From the NCBI GenBank assembly GCA_013139345.1, contig WTAY01000003.1, positions 1-8,429 on the forward strand: DNA of 8,429 bases, in the 5' to 3' direction. The stretch's first letter is position 1, and every line of letters begins with the position of its first letter. Source of the stretch: Methylophaga sp. (GTDB lineage Bacteria; Pseudomonadota; Gammaproteobacteria; Nitrosococcales; Methylophagaceae). Under the pieces are notes generated by a model. That model saw only the letters and a program-made list of their open reading frames with translations, searched no databases and had not been told where the DNA came from. Both the position numbers and the translations under genes were made by a program. Positions 1-7,064 of this stretch are shown here, one piece after another.

Positions 1-75
1 GCTGGTTCATGGGGACCTGAAGAAGGTAAAGTAATCTTCGATGATCCATGTCATCAATGGCGGAATGAAGTTTAG
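1..75 (+). CDS. zwf: Glucose-6-phosphate 1-dehydrogenase, C-terminal end (partial)
   Basis: Only the last 24 codons and the TAG stop (73-75) are inside the window; the reading frame is open from base 1. The peptide begins AGSWGP and ends CHQWRNEV. The AGSWGP (AGTWGP) motif close to the C-terminus, followed by a short tail with a conserved Trp, is characteristic of bacterial glucose-6-phosphate dehydrogenases. These oxidise glucose 6-phosphate to 6-phosphogluconolactone with NADP+ in the cytoplasm, at the entry to the oxidative pentose phosphate and Entner-Doudoroff routes. The call rests on a short tail only, so the family is likely but not proven. It is followed by a degenerate hairpin and then a strong terminator, so it probably ends its transcription unit here and is not co-transcribed with the gene at 411. 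Confidence 0.72.
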   Translation, partial: AGSWGPEEGKVIFDDPCHQWRNEV

Positions 76-92
76 GTTTTCATAACCATCAG

Positions 93-121
93 CAATAAAA
101 AGCCGGAATAACTATTCTGGC
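93..121. repeat. Left copy of a terminator-hairpin repeat (partner 7065-7094)
   Basis: This 29-nt segment matches 7065-7094 except for one missing A in the A-run and one T/C change at 118. It begins CAATAAAAA and holds an 8-bp stem (102-109 with 114-121, G105:T118 wobble) around the same AACT loop as the right copy. Unlike the right copy it has no T-run after the stem, so it is a poor terminator for zwf. It lies 17 nt past the zwf stop. The two copies enclose about 7 kb of accessory genes. It may be one end of an inserted block, or a member of a dispersed hairpin family. Confidence 0.7.
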
Positions 122-161
122 CATTAAATACGTTGAACTAATCTACTTTCAACTGAATAAT

Positions 162-201
162 AAAATCCCTGTCATGATTTTTCATGATGGGGATTTTTTT
201 T
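162..201 (+). terminator. Strong rho-independent terminator downstream of zwf
   Basis: Bases 162-177 pair with 182-197 in a continuous 16-bp stem, including two G:T wobbles (170/189 and 171/188), with a TTTT loop at 178-181. A run of T follows from 194 to 201. This is a canonical intrinsic terminator for + strand transcription arriving from zwf, and it insulates the regulator gene at 411. Confidence 0.88.
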
Positions 202-410
202 GTTTAACTAGTCTCAGTCCGTTCCCCACCTAATTTCATTGAAAAACTGAATGATATTTGAATCCTTATATTAACTTATCGATCCTACGCCGGCTTAAAG
301 CGAAAAAGTGGGACAAATAACTATCTAGCCAGCAGATTCCACATCGGATAGATAAGGCTAATTTATAGATTATCAGCAAGATTCAATAACTTACATTAGA
401 ATAGGTAATT
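202..410 (+). other. Leader region of the 530-aa regulator gene, no clear promoter
   Basis: About 210 nt lie between the zwf terminator and the start codon at 411. No ORF of note and no RNA gene were seen. The region is A+T-rich with several TATA-like hexamers (for example TATATT near 267), but none is paired with a good -35 box at 16-18 nt. The promoter of the downstream gene must lie here because the terminator precedes it, but I cannot place it. The ribosome binding site is weak: a TAGG at about 402-405 before the ATG. Confidence 0.4.
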
Positions 411-2003
411 ATGGACTTATCTAATACTAAGTGGACAAAAGTGCAAGACATCCAAATTAATGAATGTTTTGCCAAGATCCTTTCCAGTCCGATGTTTGCC
501 AGAGCTGGGCGTCAACAGCGCTTTCTGAGTTATATCATGGCAGAGACCCTTGAGGGGCGTGCCGAGAAACTCAAAGGTTATAGCATCGGTATCGAAGTAT
601 TTGACCGAGAGTCGTCATTTGATCCTGCTATAGATTCAATAGTTCGGGTTGAGGCTGGTCGTTTGCGTTCCAAGTTACGTGAATACTACGATGATGAAGG
701 ACATGCAGATCCTGTTCGATTCAAGTTGCCGAAAGGAAGCTATGCAATCCAAATTGAGTGGCAGGAAGAAGGGCTAACTCAACCCCATAATGCTAAAGCA
801 GCTACCTTTCCGCCACTAGTAGAAGATCTGCCATCCCTTGCTGTGTTGCCATTTAGCAATATTGCTACAGATAGTGCCCGAGACTATTTTTCTGATGGCA
901 TGACCGATAGTCTAATTTCTATGCTATCAAGGCTATCTGGCTTGTTTATTATTTCTAAGCAATCATCATTTACTTATAAAAGTAGTAAAAAATCATCTAA
1001 ACAAATTGCAGCTGAATTAGGTGTTCGATACCTGCTTGAAGGTAGTGTTCAGCATGCCGGAGATCAAATACGCGTCACCGCACAATTAATAGATACGAAA
1101 AATGATGGGCATGTTTGGTCCGATAGTTACGACCGCGAGTTAAAGGATATTTTTGCACTACAAGATGAGTTGACCCAATGCATTGTTAGCGTACTACAGA
1201 TCAAACTAGCGGCTGAAGAAGCGGCACTTTTTGGTTATAAGGGTACAAGTAGTATTGAAGCTCACGATACTTTACTTCGCGGGATCGCACAATTTAGAAA
1301 ATATACCAAACAATCTGTTAACGAGGCTTTAATGCTCTTAACTAAAGCTGCTCAGATAGATCCAAGCTATGCAGCTATTCAGGTATGGTTAGCGAGAGCT
1401 GTCACATATCAATGGTTAATGGCTTGGAATATCCAGCCTACTGCTTTAGATATAGCACTGTCACATGTATACAAAGCAACGGAGTTAGATCCTCACTCAC
1501 CTTATGCCATGTCAATATTAGGGTGGGTACAGCTTTGGCAACAGAAAGGTGATCAATCGGTTGTGCAATGCCGTCAAGCTGTAGCCTTAGACCCTAACAA
1601 TGCTGAAGCACATCTCTTTTTATCCCTTGCATTAGCTGCCACTGGGGTGGGGAAAGAAGCCCTCTATAATGCAGAAAAAGCAAAGCGCTTTACCCCTACA
1701 CCTTCTCCATTGTATGAACTCGCTCTTGGCCTAAGCTATTTCGTATTGGGAGATTACCCAAAAGCCATCACTGCTTATGAGAAAGGTTGCAGCATGAGCC
1801 CTAACTTTACTCCCTGCCATTATTTACAAATGATCTCTTATGAAGTTTTAGGCATGACAGATCAAGTACAACAGAAATTTGAGCTTCTCCAAGAACTTAA
1901 AGGGAGTACTGATAATATGCGAGAAGTATCAATTTGGAATGATGAAACGCTTAAAACAAGTCAACATAAAATGTGGCATAAAATTCGTTCCCGATATTCT
2001 TAA
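411..2003 (+). CDS. Putative regulator: winged-helix-like N-domain, TolB/FlgO-like domain, TPR repeats
   Basis: This is a 530-aa cytoplasmic protein with no signal peptide or membrane helix. Residues about 20-118 form a domain with the conserved pattern RFLSYIMAETLEG, VFDRESSFDP and IVRVEAGRLRSKLREYY, ending LPKGSY. This domain is common at the N-terminus of bacterial cyclase-like and TPR proteins. Its Arg/Lys-rich helix resembles the recognition helix of OmpR-type winged helices (inference). Residues about 138-266 (LPSLAVLPFSN, YFSDGMTDSLI, YLLEGSVQ, VWSDSYDREL) match the TolB-N/FlgO-like module seen in adenylate cyclase-related and CadC-like proteins. Residues about 283-500 hold several TPR-type helical repeats with the ALDPNNAEAH and AITAYEKGC patterns. 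No cyclase or kinase domain is present. The gene converges on the molybdo-hydroxylase operon; control of that operon is plausible but unproven. Confidence 0.8.
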   Translation: MDLSNTKWTKVQDIQINECFAKILSSPMFARAGRQQRFLSYIMAETLEGRAEKLKGYSIGIEVFDRESSFDPAIDSIVRVEAGRLRSKLREYYDDEGHADPVRFKLPKGSYAIQIEWQEEGLTQPHNAKAATFPPLVEDLPSLAVLPFSNIATDSARDYFSDGMTDSLISMLSRLSGLFIISKQSSFTYKSSKKSSKQIAAELGVRYLLEGSVQHAGDQIRVTAQLIDTKNDGHVWSDSYDRELKDIFALQDELTQCIVSVLQIKLAAEEAALFGYKGTSSIEAHDTLLRGIAQFRKYTKQSVNEALMLLTKAAQIDPSYAAIQVWLARAVTYQWLMAWNIQPTALDIALSHVYKATELDPHSPYAMSILGWVQLWQQKGDQSVVQCRQAVALDPNNAEAHLFLSLALAATGVGKEALYNAEKAKRFTPTPSPLYELALGLSYFVLGDYPKAITAYEKGCSMSPNFTPCHYLQMISYEVLGMTDQVQQKFELLQELKGSTDNMREVSIWNDETLKTSQHKMWHKIRSRYS

Positions 2004-2029
2004 TCTAGCCAAAATGTATGACCTCGACA

Positions 2030-2617
2030 TCAGTATGATGAAATGAATTCTGATTGAGACAATACATCTCGTGGTCTATCAACATCCTGCAGTACACCAA
2101 CATCATCAGACTGAAATCCCATTAGCAAATGACTGTTTGTTCGAAGCAGTTCACTCGCCCCCTTATCACCTGTAAGGCAAAGTAAGTCAGGCAAAAATTT
2201 ATGCGAAAAGCCTACAGGATGCCCACGATGACCATTATAATAAGGTACAGCTATATCGGCCCCCTCTTCTATCATCGTCGCAATATTACTTATTGTCTGT
2301 GGCTTTATCCAAGGCATATCAGCTAAGGTAACAAGCCAACCGTCAGCATTTTTTGTAGCACGAATGGCAGTAACTAAACTGGTACTCATACCTTTCTCAG
2401 CATGTTTAGACACTATCGTCGTCAATCCCTCAGCATGTAATAAAGCTGTAATTTTTGTGTCGTCAGGTCTCACGACTACAATAATATGTTCTACACTTTG
2501 CTTTAAGTTACGTGCAGCAGCAATCCCTATCGGTGTTCCATCTGGCAATGGATATAGCAATTTATTACTACCAAAACGCTTAGCCGATCCAGCCGCAAGC
2601 AATATACCGTAAATCAT
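2030..2617 (-). CDS. mocA: MocA-type molybdenum cofactor cytidylyltransferase (NTP-transferase fold)
   Basis: This 195-aa protein has the nucleotidyltransferase signature LAAGSAKRFGSNKLL at residues 7-21. It also has GMSTSL at 76-81, the metal-binding LADMP at 98-102, GHRGHPVGF at 129-137, GDKGA at 150-154 and a closing DVDRPRDV at 178-185. This combination is typical of the MocA/CoxI-associated branch of MobA-like enzymes. By family knowledge they transfer CMP from CTP to Mo-molybdopterin, giving the dinucleotide cofactor (MCD) used by xanthine oxidase-family enzymes. It is the last gene of the operon. Its ATG overlaps the xdhC stop in an ATGA arrangement (2614-2617), and its AGGAGG ribosome binding site (2625-2630) lies inside xdhC, 7 nt from the start, so the two are translationally coupled. 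GMP specificity (MobA) is less likely given the neighbours. Confidence 0.88.
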   Translation of the reverse strand: MIYGILLAAGSAKRFGSNKLLYPLPDGTPIGIAAARNLKQSVEHIIVVVRPDDTKITALLHAEGLTTIVSKHAEKGMSTSLVTAIRATKNADGWLVTLADMPWIKPQTISNIATMIEEGADIAVPYYNGHRGHPVGFSHKFLPDLLCLTGDKGASELLRTNSHLLMGFQSDDVGVLQDVDRPRDVLSQSEFISSY

Positions 2618-3618
2618 GCTATCGCCTCCTGTAGTCGGTCTAATTTATCTGTAGTTGTTTGTGGATAGCCATTAGAACCAATACCGTGCCTAATAGCGGT
2701 TATTTCTGCCAGTATAGAAATAGCAATCTCGGGCGGTGTTTTACTGCCAATGTTCAAGCCTATCGGTCCATGTAAGCGAGTAATTTCATCTTCACTAATG
2801 TCGAACATTGCCATCCGTTCACGACGTTTTTGACTATTACTTTGTGAGCCTATTGCCCCCACATAAAAAGAATCTGATATTAATGCTTCCAATAACGCCA
2901 TATCATCCAATTTTGGATCGTGTGATAAGCAGACTATAGCCGTGTGTTGATCAGGTATCATATCCTTCACAACATCATCGGGCATACGTCTAATTATGGG
3001 TATATTGTGTAGTGGCCATGATGCCAAATATGCCTCTCTAGGATCACATACCGTTACTTGATAATCGAGTGCTGTAGCCATATCTGCTAGGTAATGCGAT
3101 ACCTGTGCTGCACCAATAATCAACAAGCGCCAGCGTGGCCCAAACGTGTTCTTGAGCATGTAATTATCAAAGGTTAATTCTTGCTCATAAGTAGTGGGGT
3201 GGATTTTTACTTCACCTGTTTGCATATTTAAGTCACGTGAGACAATAAGACCTTGTTCAATTGTATTTAATATTTTTTGAAAACTTTCTATGTTATTTAA
3301 TGGTTCAATGACGAGCTGTAGCGTGCCTCCACAAGGCAAACCGAAGCGCTGGCTTTCATCACGTGTTGCACCATAGCTGACGGTGTGTGGCAATGCTTCC
3401 TCTATTGATTTATGGCAAAGGCGTTCAACCAAATCATCCTCGACGCATCCTCCCGAAACGGATCCAATCAGCACTCCATCTTGCCTGATACCAAGGATTG
3501 AACCAATAGGTCGAGGTGATGAGCCCCACGTTTTCACGACCGTAACTAAGCTTACCTCATGCCCATCATTCAGCCATCGGATAATACCTCGAACAACTTC
3601 TAAATCCATACTTTGCAT
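2614..3618 (-). CDS. xdhC: XdhC/CoxI-family molybdenum cofactor chaperone
   Basis: This 334-aa protein has the two domains of the XdhC family. The N-terminal XdhC/CoxI domain spans about residues 8-107, with WGSSPRPIGS (31-40), GSVSGGCVE (52-60) and GLPCGGTLQLVIEP (93-106, with the conserved Cys96). The C-terminal Rossmann-like domain spans about 163-308, with LLIIGAAQVSHYLA (165-178), CLSHDPKLDD (230-239), VGAIGSQSNSQKR (253-265) and GLNIGSKTPPEIAISILAEI (287-306). Members bind the molybdenum cofactor, promote its sulfuration and deliver it to the apo-enzyme; PaoD and XdhC are the studied examples. It follows iorB by 11 nt, and its AGGGTGA ribosome binding site overlaps the iorB stop. A later Met (residue 4) has no better site, so the first ATG is kept. 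A 24-residue tail after about residue 310 is not clearly part of the domain. Confidence 0.92.
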   Translation of the reverse strand: MQSMDLEVVRGIIRWLNDGHEVSLVTVVKTWGSSPRPIGSILGIRQDGVLIGSVSGGCVEDDLVERLCHKSIEEALPHTVSYGATRDESQRFGLPCGGTLQLVIEPLNNIESFQKILNTIEQGLIVSRDLNMQTGEVKIHPTTYEQELTFDNYMLKNTFGPRWRLLIIGAAQVSHYLADMATALDYQVTVCDPREAYLASWPLHNIPIIRRMPDDVVKDMIPDQHTAIVCLSHDPKLDDMALLEALISDSFYVGAIGSQSNSQKRRERMAMFDISEDEITRLHGPIGLNIGSKTPPEIAISILAEITAIRHGIGSNGYPQTTTDKLDRLQEAIA

Positions 3619-3629
3619 TTTTATTCACC

Positions 3630-5810
3630 CTAGCTATAACTTAAGTCATGCAAACTGATTGGCAGAGAACGTATACGTTTGCCAGTCGCCATAAAAATGG
3701 CATTACATACCGCAGGAGCAATGGGTGGCACACCCGGTTCGCCAACACCTGATGGTGCTTCATTACTGTCAACAATATGCACATCAATATGTGGCATTTC
3801 ATTCATTCGTATCGGTTGATAGTTGTGAAAATTAGACTGATCTACCTTGCCTTCTTTTAATGTAATTTCACCTTTTAGGGCTGCCGACAATCCAAACCCA
3901 ATGCCTCCCTGCATCTGTGACTCAATAACTTTTGGATTGACAGCAATGCCACAATCTACAGCACAGGTAACACGATCAACCGTGAGCTTTCCTTCTTTAC
4001 TCACTGTTACTTCAGCAACTTGGGCAACGTACGTATTAAATGACTTATGTAATGCCAACCCTAGGCCCCTACCTTTTGGCATAGGTTTTCTCCAGCCAGA
4101 CTTTTCAACTGCTAATTCAAGGACATTCAACAGCCGCGTTTGTCCAGAAAGGTGTGAACGACGAAATTCAACTGGATCTCTGCCTGCTTCGACGGCAAGT
4201 TCATCGATAAACGTCTCAATAAAGGCAGTGTGTGTATGTGCCACCGAACGCCACCATAGAACGGGGACATTGATCTTGGGTGTATGTAAATCGACGAGTA
4301 GATTAGGCATTTTGTATGGAACATCCTTTGCTCCATCCATTGTCATCGGATCATTACCTTTTTCTAGTAACACGCTGTTCAACATCGTCCCTGCAAGAAT
4401 AGACTGTCCAACAATGCGGTGATGCCAAGCTGTGATATTGCCTTTTTCATCAAGCCCCGCCTCTAGCGTGTGGTAATTGAGAGGTCGATAAAAGCCTGCC
4501 TGCATATCATCTTCACGAGTCCAGATCAGCTTAACAGGTGCTCGACCTGAAACTTCCTTAACAATGTACGCCGCTTCAGATTGAAAATCTGATTGTGGGT
4601 TACCACGTCGGCCGAAACTACCGCCAGCATAGAGTGTATTGATCTTAATCTGATCCAATTTGAGGCCCAGAATTCTAGACATATTGACTTGAGTCAGGGT
4701 TTGCATCTGTTCCCCGTGCCACAATTCACAGCCTTCATCACTTAATGCTATGGTGCAATCCATCGGCTCCATTGCCGCATGAGCAAGATAAGGAAACTCG
4801 AAAGATGCAACAAGTCGTTTTGACGCTCTTGCCAGAGCCTTGCCTACATCTCCCTCACTACGCACAACCGCGCCTGATGTTTTTGCCAACGCCTTATACT
4901 GTTGAAGGATCTCATCTGATCCTAGCGTGTTCGCAGTTGAAGTGTCCCATTCGATCTTGAGTGCATCACGCCCCAATTTGGCAGCCCAAAACCCATTGGC
5001 AAGTACCGCTACTCCGCTAGGTATTTGTACTATTTCAACAACTCCTTTAATCATTTTGGCTTTACTATCATCGAACGATTTAACCTTAGCGCCAAACAAT
5101 GGGGGATGAGCAACGACTGCCGTCAACATATCAGGTAGCTGCATATCTATCGTATATTGGGCAGTACCATTTAACTTGGCCCCCGTATCTTTACGGTCAA
5201 CATGTTTGCCTATATATTTAAAGTCCTTCGACTCTTTTAATGTGACATTTTCAGGAACCGTCAACTGTGATGCAGCTTCTACCAATTCACCAAAGCTGGC
5301 TTTGAGTTTTCTTCCGTTATGTTGCACCACACCTTTACTGACACTGATTTCACTTGTAGACACATTCCACCGCTGTGCTGCTGCGGTAACTAACATGGAG
5401 CGTGCTGTTGCTCCCGCTTGACGCATTTGAGTAAATGAATTCGCCATCGAATTACTAGCACCTGTACCTTGTAGCGATCCCCATATAAGGTTTCGATACA
5501 ATCTGGCTTGAGCTGGAGCTGCTTCCACTTTTATTTGCTCCCAGTCAGCATCGAGCTCCTCTGCGATCAGAGTTGGCAGGCCAGTAGATATGCCCTGCCC
5601 CATTTCTAAATGTTTAACGATAACAGTAATACTATTGTCGCTAGCAATTCTAATAAAGGCATTCGGCTCGAAAGATGTACTACTTATACTCTTTCCTGCG
5701 ACCATTTTGGATAATCCTATCGGCATATAAAATGCGAGTATAAGACCCAAGCCCAAACTTGCATCTGCTTTCAAAAAAGCACGTCGTGTCATTTTAAGCT
5801 TAGTATCCAT
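3630..5810 (-). CDS. iorB: Molybdopterin-binding large subunit, isoquinoline 1-oxidoreductase/aldehyde oxidase type
   Basis: This is a 726-aa catalytic subunit of the xanthine oxidase family. A Tat signal (TRRAFLK, residues 8-14, then a hydrophobic stretch to about 32) sends it to the periplasm or periplasmic face of the membrane. No clear AxA cleavage site is visible, so it may remain anchored. Recognisable cofactor and active-site segments are HAAMEPMDC (344-352), AGGSFGRRG (395-403), WWRSVAHTHTAFIETFIDELA across 519-539, and GVGEPGVPPIAPA (688-700). By family knowledge Glu691 in the last segment is the catalytic base. The length fits IorB-like proteins. I chose the ATG at 5810: GGAGG at 5816-5820 precedes it and the Tat motif sits near the N-terminus. 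The frame stays open upstream to a GTG at 5888, but that part lies inside iorA. The start is 1 nt after the iorA stop. The substrate (aldehyde or N-heterocycle) cannot be told. Confidence 0.92.
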   Translation of the reverse strand: MDTKLKMTRRAFLKADASLGLGLILAFYMPIGLSKMVAGKSISSTSFEPNAFIRIASDNSITVIVKHLEMGQGISTGLPTLIAEELDADWEQIKVEAAPAQARLYRNLIWGSLQGTGASNSMANSFTQMRQAGATARSMLVTAAAQRWNVSTSEISVSKGVVQHNGRKLKASFGELVEAASQLTVPENVTLKESKDFKYIGKHVDRKDTGAKLNGTAQYTIDMQLPDMLTAVVAHPPLFGAKVKSFDDSKAKMIKGVVEIVQIPSGVAVLANGFWAAKLGRDALKIEWDTSTANTLGSDEILQQYKALAKTSGAVVRSEGDVGKALARASKRLVASFEFPYLAHAAMEPMDCTIALSDEGCELWHGEQMQTLTQVNMSRILGLKLDQIKINTLYAGGSFGRRGNPQSDFQSEAAYIVKEVSGRAPVKLIWTREDDMQAGFYRPLNYHTLEAGLDEKGNITAWHHRIVGQSILAGTMLNSVLLEKGNDPMTMDGAKDVPYKMPNLLVDLHTPKINVPVLWWRSVAHTHTAFIETFIDELAVEAGRDPVEFRRSHLSGQTRLLNVLELAVEKSGWRKPMPKGRGLGLALHKSFNTYVAQVAEVTVSKEGKLTVDRVTCAVDCGIAVNPKVIESQMQGGIGFGLSAALKGEITLKEGKVDQSNFHNYQPIRMNEMPHIDVHIVDSNEAPSGVGEPGVPPIAPAVCNAIFMATGKRIRSLPISLHDLSYS

Positions 5811-5811
5811 C

Positions 5812-6267
5812 TCAACCTCCCACCTTTGCAGCAGTATGAATAGCTGCACGGATTCGTTGATATGTGGCACAGCGACAGAGATTGCCACTCATGGCATTAT
5901 CAATATCGGCATCACTAGGATGGGGTGTTTTTACTAATAGTGCAGCAGCTGACATGAGCTGGCCAGACTGACAATACCCACATTGAGATACTTGCTCTTC
6001 TGACCATGCTTTTTGTAGTGGATGGCTGCTGTCTTGGGATAATCCTTCGATTGTTGTAATGCTTTTACCAATAACGGTGGATATAGGTGTCACACAAGAT
6101 CTCACAGCTATGCCATTAATATGCACCGTACATGCACCACACAAGGCCATACCACAGCCATATTTAGTCCCTGTCAGTCCTAAATTATCACGCAATACCC
6201 ATAACAATGGCGTGTCTATATCAACGTCAATGTTTCGTTTTTCACCATTTACTAATAAGGTTAACAT
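5812..6267 (-). CDS. iorA: [2Fe-2S] small subunit of the molybdenum hydroxylase
   Basis: This 151-aa protein carries both iron-sulfur modules of xanthine oxidase-family small subunits. The plant-ferredoxin-type cluster uses Cys38, Cys43, Cys46 and Cys58 (GCGMALCGACTV). The helical domain cluster uses Cys96, Cys99, Cys131 and Cys133 (QCGYCQSGQ and GNLCRCATYQRI). All eight ligands are intact. It passes electrons from the molybdenum site in IorB to an outside acceptor. It has no signal peptide of its own, so it presumably folds with IorB and rides through Tat with it. The ATG at 6267 is preferred over an in-frame GTG at 6285 because GGAG at 6275-6278 is 7 nt before the ATG and would lie inside the longer product. 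It is the first gene of the tight operon. Confidence 0.93.
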   Translation of the reverse strand: MLTLLVNGEKRNIDVDIDTPLLWVLRDNLGLTGTKYGCGMALCGACTVHINGIAVRSCVTPISTVIGKSITTIEGLSQDSSHPLQKAWSEEQVSQCGYCQSGQLMSAAALLVKTPHPSDADIDNAMSGNLCRCATYQRIRAAIHTAAKVGG

Positions 6268-6374
6268 GGGCTTTCTCCACAACACCGCGATCAGAATTTC
6301 ATCTATCGTTGTGGGCTGGCCTCAAGTATATAAGACACACCCGCTGGCCAGTCCATACTCAACTACTGAATTGT
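6268..6374 (-). promoter_or_regulatory. Candidate promoter/operator region of the iorAB-xdhC-mocA operon
   Basis: This 107-nt gap between the secreted-protein gene and iorA contains two GCTGGCC boxes (6315-6321 and 6343-6349). They also form an imperfect inverted repeat (6313-6321 with 6346-6354, one mismatch or wobble). Reading on the minus strand, a weak promoter can be drawn: TGGACT (6350-6355), a 17-nt spacer and TATATA (6327-6332), so the boxes flank the -10 element. The G+C-rich boxes stand out against the surroundings. No terminator separates the upstream gene, so read-through from it is also possible. The promoter call is inference. Confidence 0.33.
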
Positions 6375-6887
6375 CTATTCAAAACCTGTAACTTCCCATT
6401 CACTGACGTACTCTGTCGGAGAAGTGAATGTTACTTTGTAAGTACCGATAGGATGGATCGTTGCATGGACACCTGTTCCATACACATTAGCAAATGTCCC
6501 TTCGATACTGGTCATCGGTGTTTTACCATCAGGGGCCAGTACCGTGGTCATTTTTCCTGTTAGTTTATTGGTGACGGTTTCGCCATTTTTACTCACCGTC
6601 CAGTAACCACTATGAGTGCCAGTACCATTAACAATATCAACGATATCCGTAACAACAATATCGCCATCATTGAAGTAGTCCATATTACCGGTACTGTTAT
6701 TAATGCCAGAACTCAAGCCCAAAGCCATGACATGTTGACCCGTAAGATCAATCGGCAAACCATCTTGCTGACTAATCCTACCCTCGAAACTGCCTGAATA
6801 ATCTGCTGCATAAACACTGAGAGACCCTGCTAGTAACAAGGTTGAACCCAGTGCAATAGATAGTTTTTTGTAGTTAAACGTTTTCAT
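6375..6887 (-). CDS. Small secreted protein of unknown function
   Basis: This 170-aa protein starts with a classical Sec signal peptide: lysines at 2, 7 and 8, a hydrophobic core at about 10-22, and a VYA-A cleavage site after residue 27. The mature part of about 143 residues has no cysteine. It is rich in Gly, Thr, Ser and Val and is probably all-beta. It alternates strands and turns such as GSFEGRI, VDIVNGTGTHSGYWTV, KLTGKMTTV, SIEGTFANVYGTG and IGTYKVTFTSPTEY, which suggests a small barrel or sandwich; a calycin or allene-oxide-cyclase-like barrel is only a guess. The start is secure, with TAGGAG at 6895-6900 placed 7 nt before the ATG. It lies 107 nt upstream of iorA on the same strand and may be co-expressed with it. 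I do not recognise the family and assign no function. Confidence 0.75.
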   Translation of the reverse strand: MKTFNYKKLSIALGSTLLLAGSLSVYAADYSGSFEGRISQQDGLPIDLTGQHVMALGLSSGINNSTGNMDYFNDGDIVVTDIVDIVNGTGTHSGYWTVSKNGETVTNKLTGKMTTVLAPDGKTPMTSIEGTFANVYGTGVHATIHPIGTYKVTFTSPTEYVSEWEVTGFE

Positions 6888-7064
6888 GATTAAGCTCCTA
6901 TATTAAATTCACGCTGTATGAGCCAAGCCATTTTTGTGCTTGAAACTCTACGGTGAATTAATACTGAGCTTTTGACGTTTATTTAGGTAGTTTCTAACAG
7001 TTAGTAACAATTGATTTTAAATGCTAAGAATTTAGCTTTAACCCTTTATATCCCCATAAAAAAC
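6888..7064 (-). promoter_or_regulatory. Upstream region of the secreted-protein gene
   Basis: This A+T-rich gap contains no ORF or RNA gene that I can support. It must hold the promoter of the gene at 6887, because a terminator lies just upstream at 7069-7102. No convincing -35/-10 pair was found. An 11-bp palindrome CTAACAGTTAG at 6994-7004 is the only notable motif and could be an operator half-site pair. Confidence in a specific site is low. Confidence 0.3.

Noticed and set aside
411..2003. Annotation as an adenylate cyclase
   Set aside because: The TolB-like and TPR parts resemble cyclase-associated regions, but no class III cyclase catalytic domain is present in the 530 residues.
3847..4422. 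191-codon open frame on the + strand
   Set aside because: It lies entirely inside iorB on the opposite strand, shows no family motif and has no ribosome binding site of note; iorB's motifs are intact across it.
5811..5888. Longer N-terminus for the iorB product (GTG at 5888)
   Set aside because: It overlaps iorA coding sequence and would bury the Tat motif 26 residues further in; the ATG at 5810 has a GGAGG site at good spacing.
6268..6285. Longer N-terminus for iorA (GTG at 6285)
   Set aside because: The GGAG site at 6275-6278 would lie inside this version; family members begin close to the ATG at 6267.
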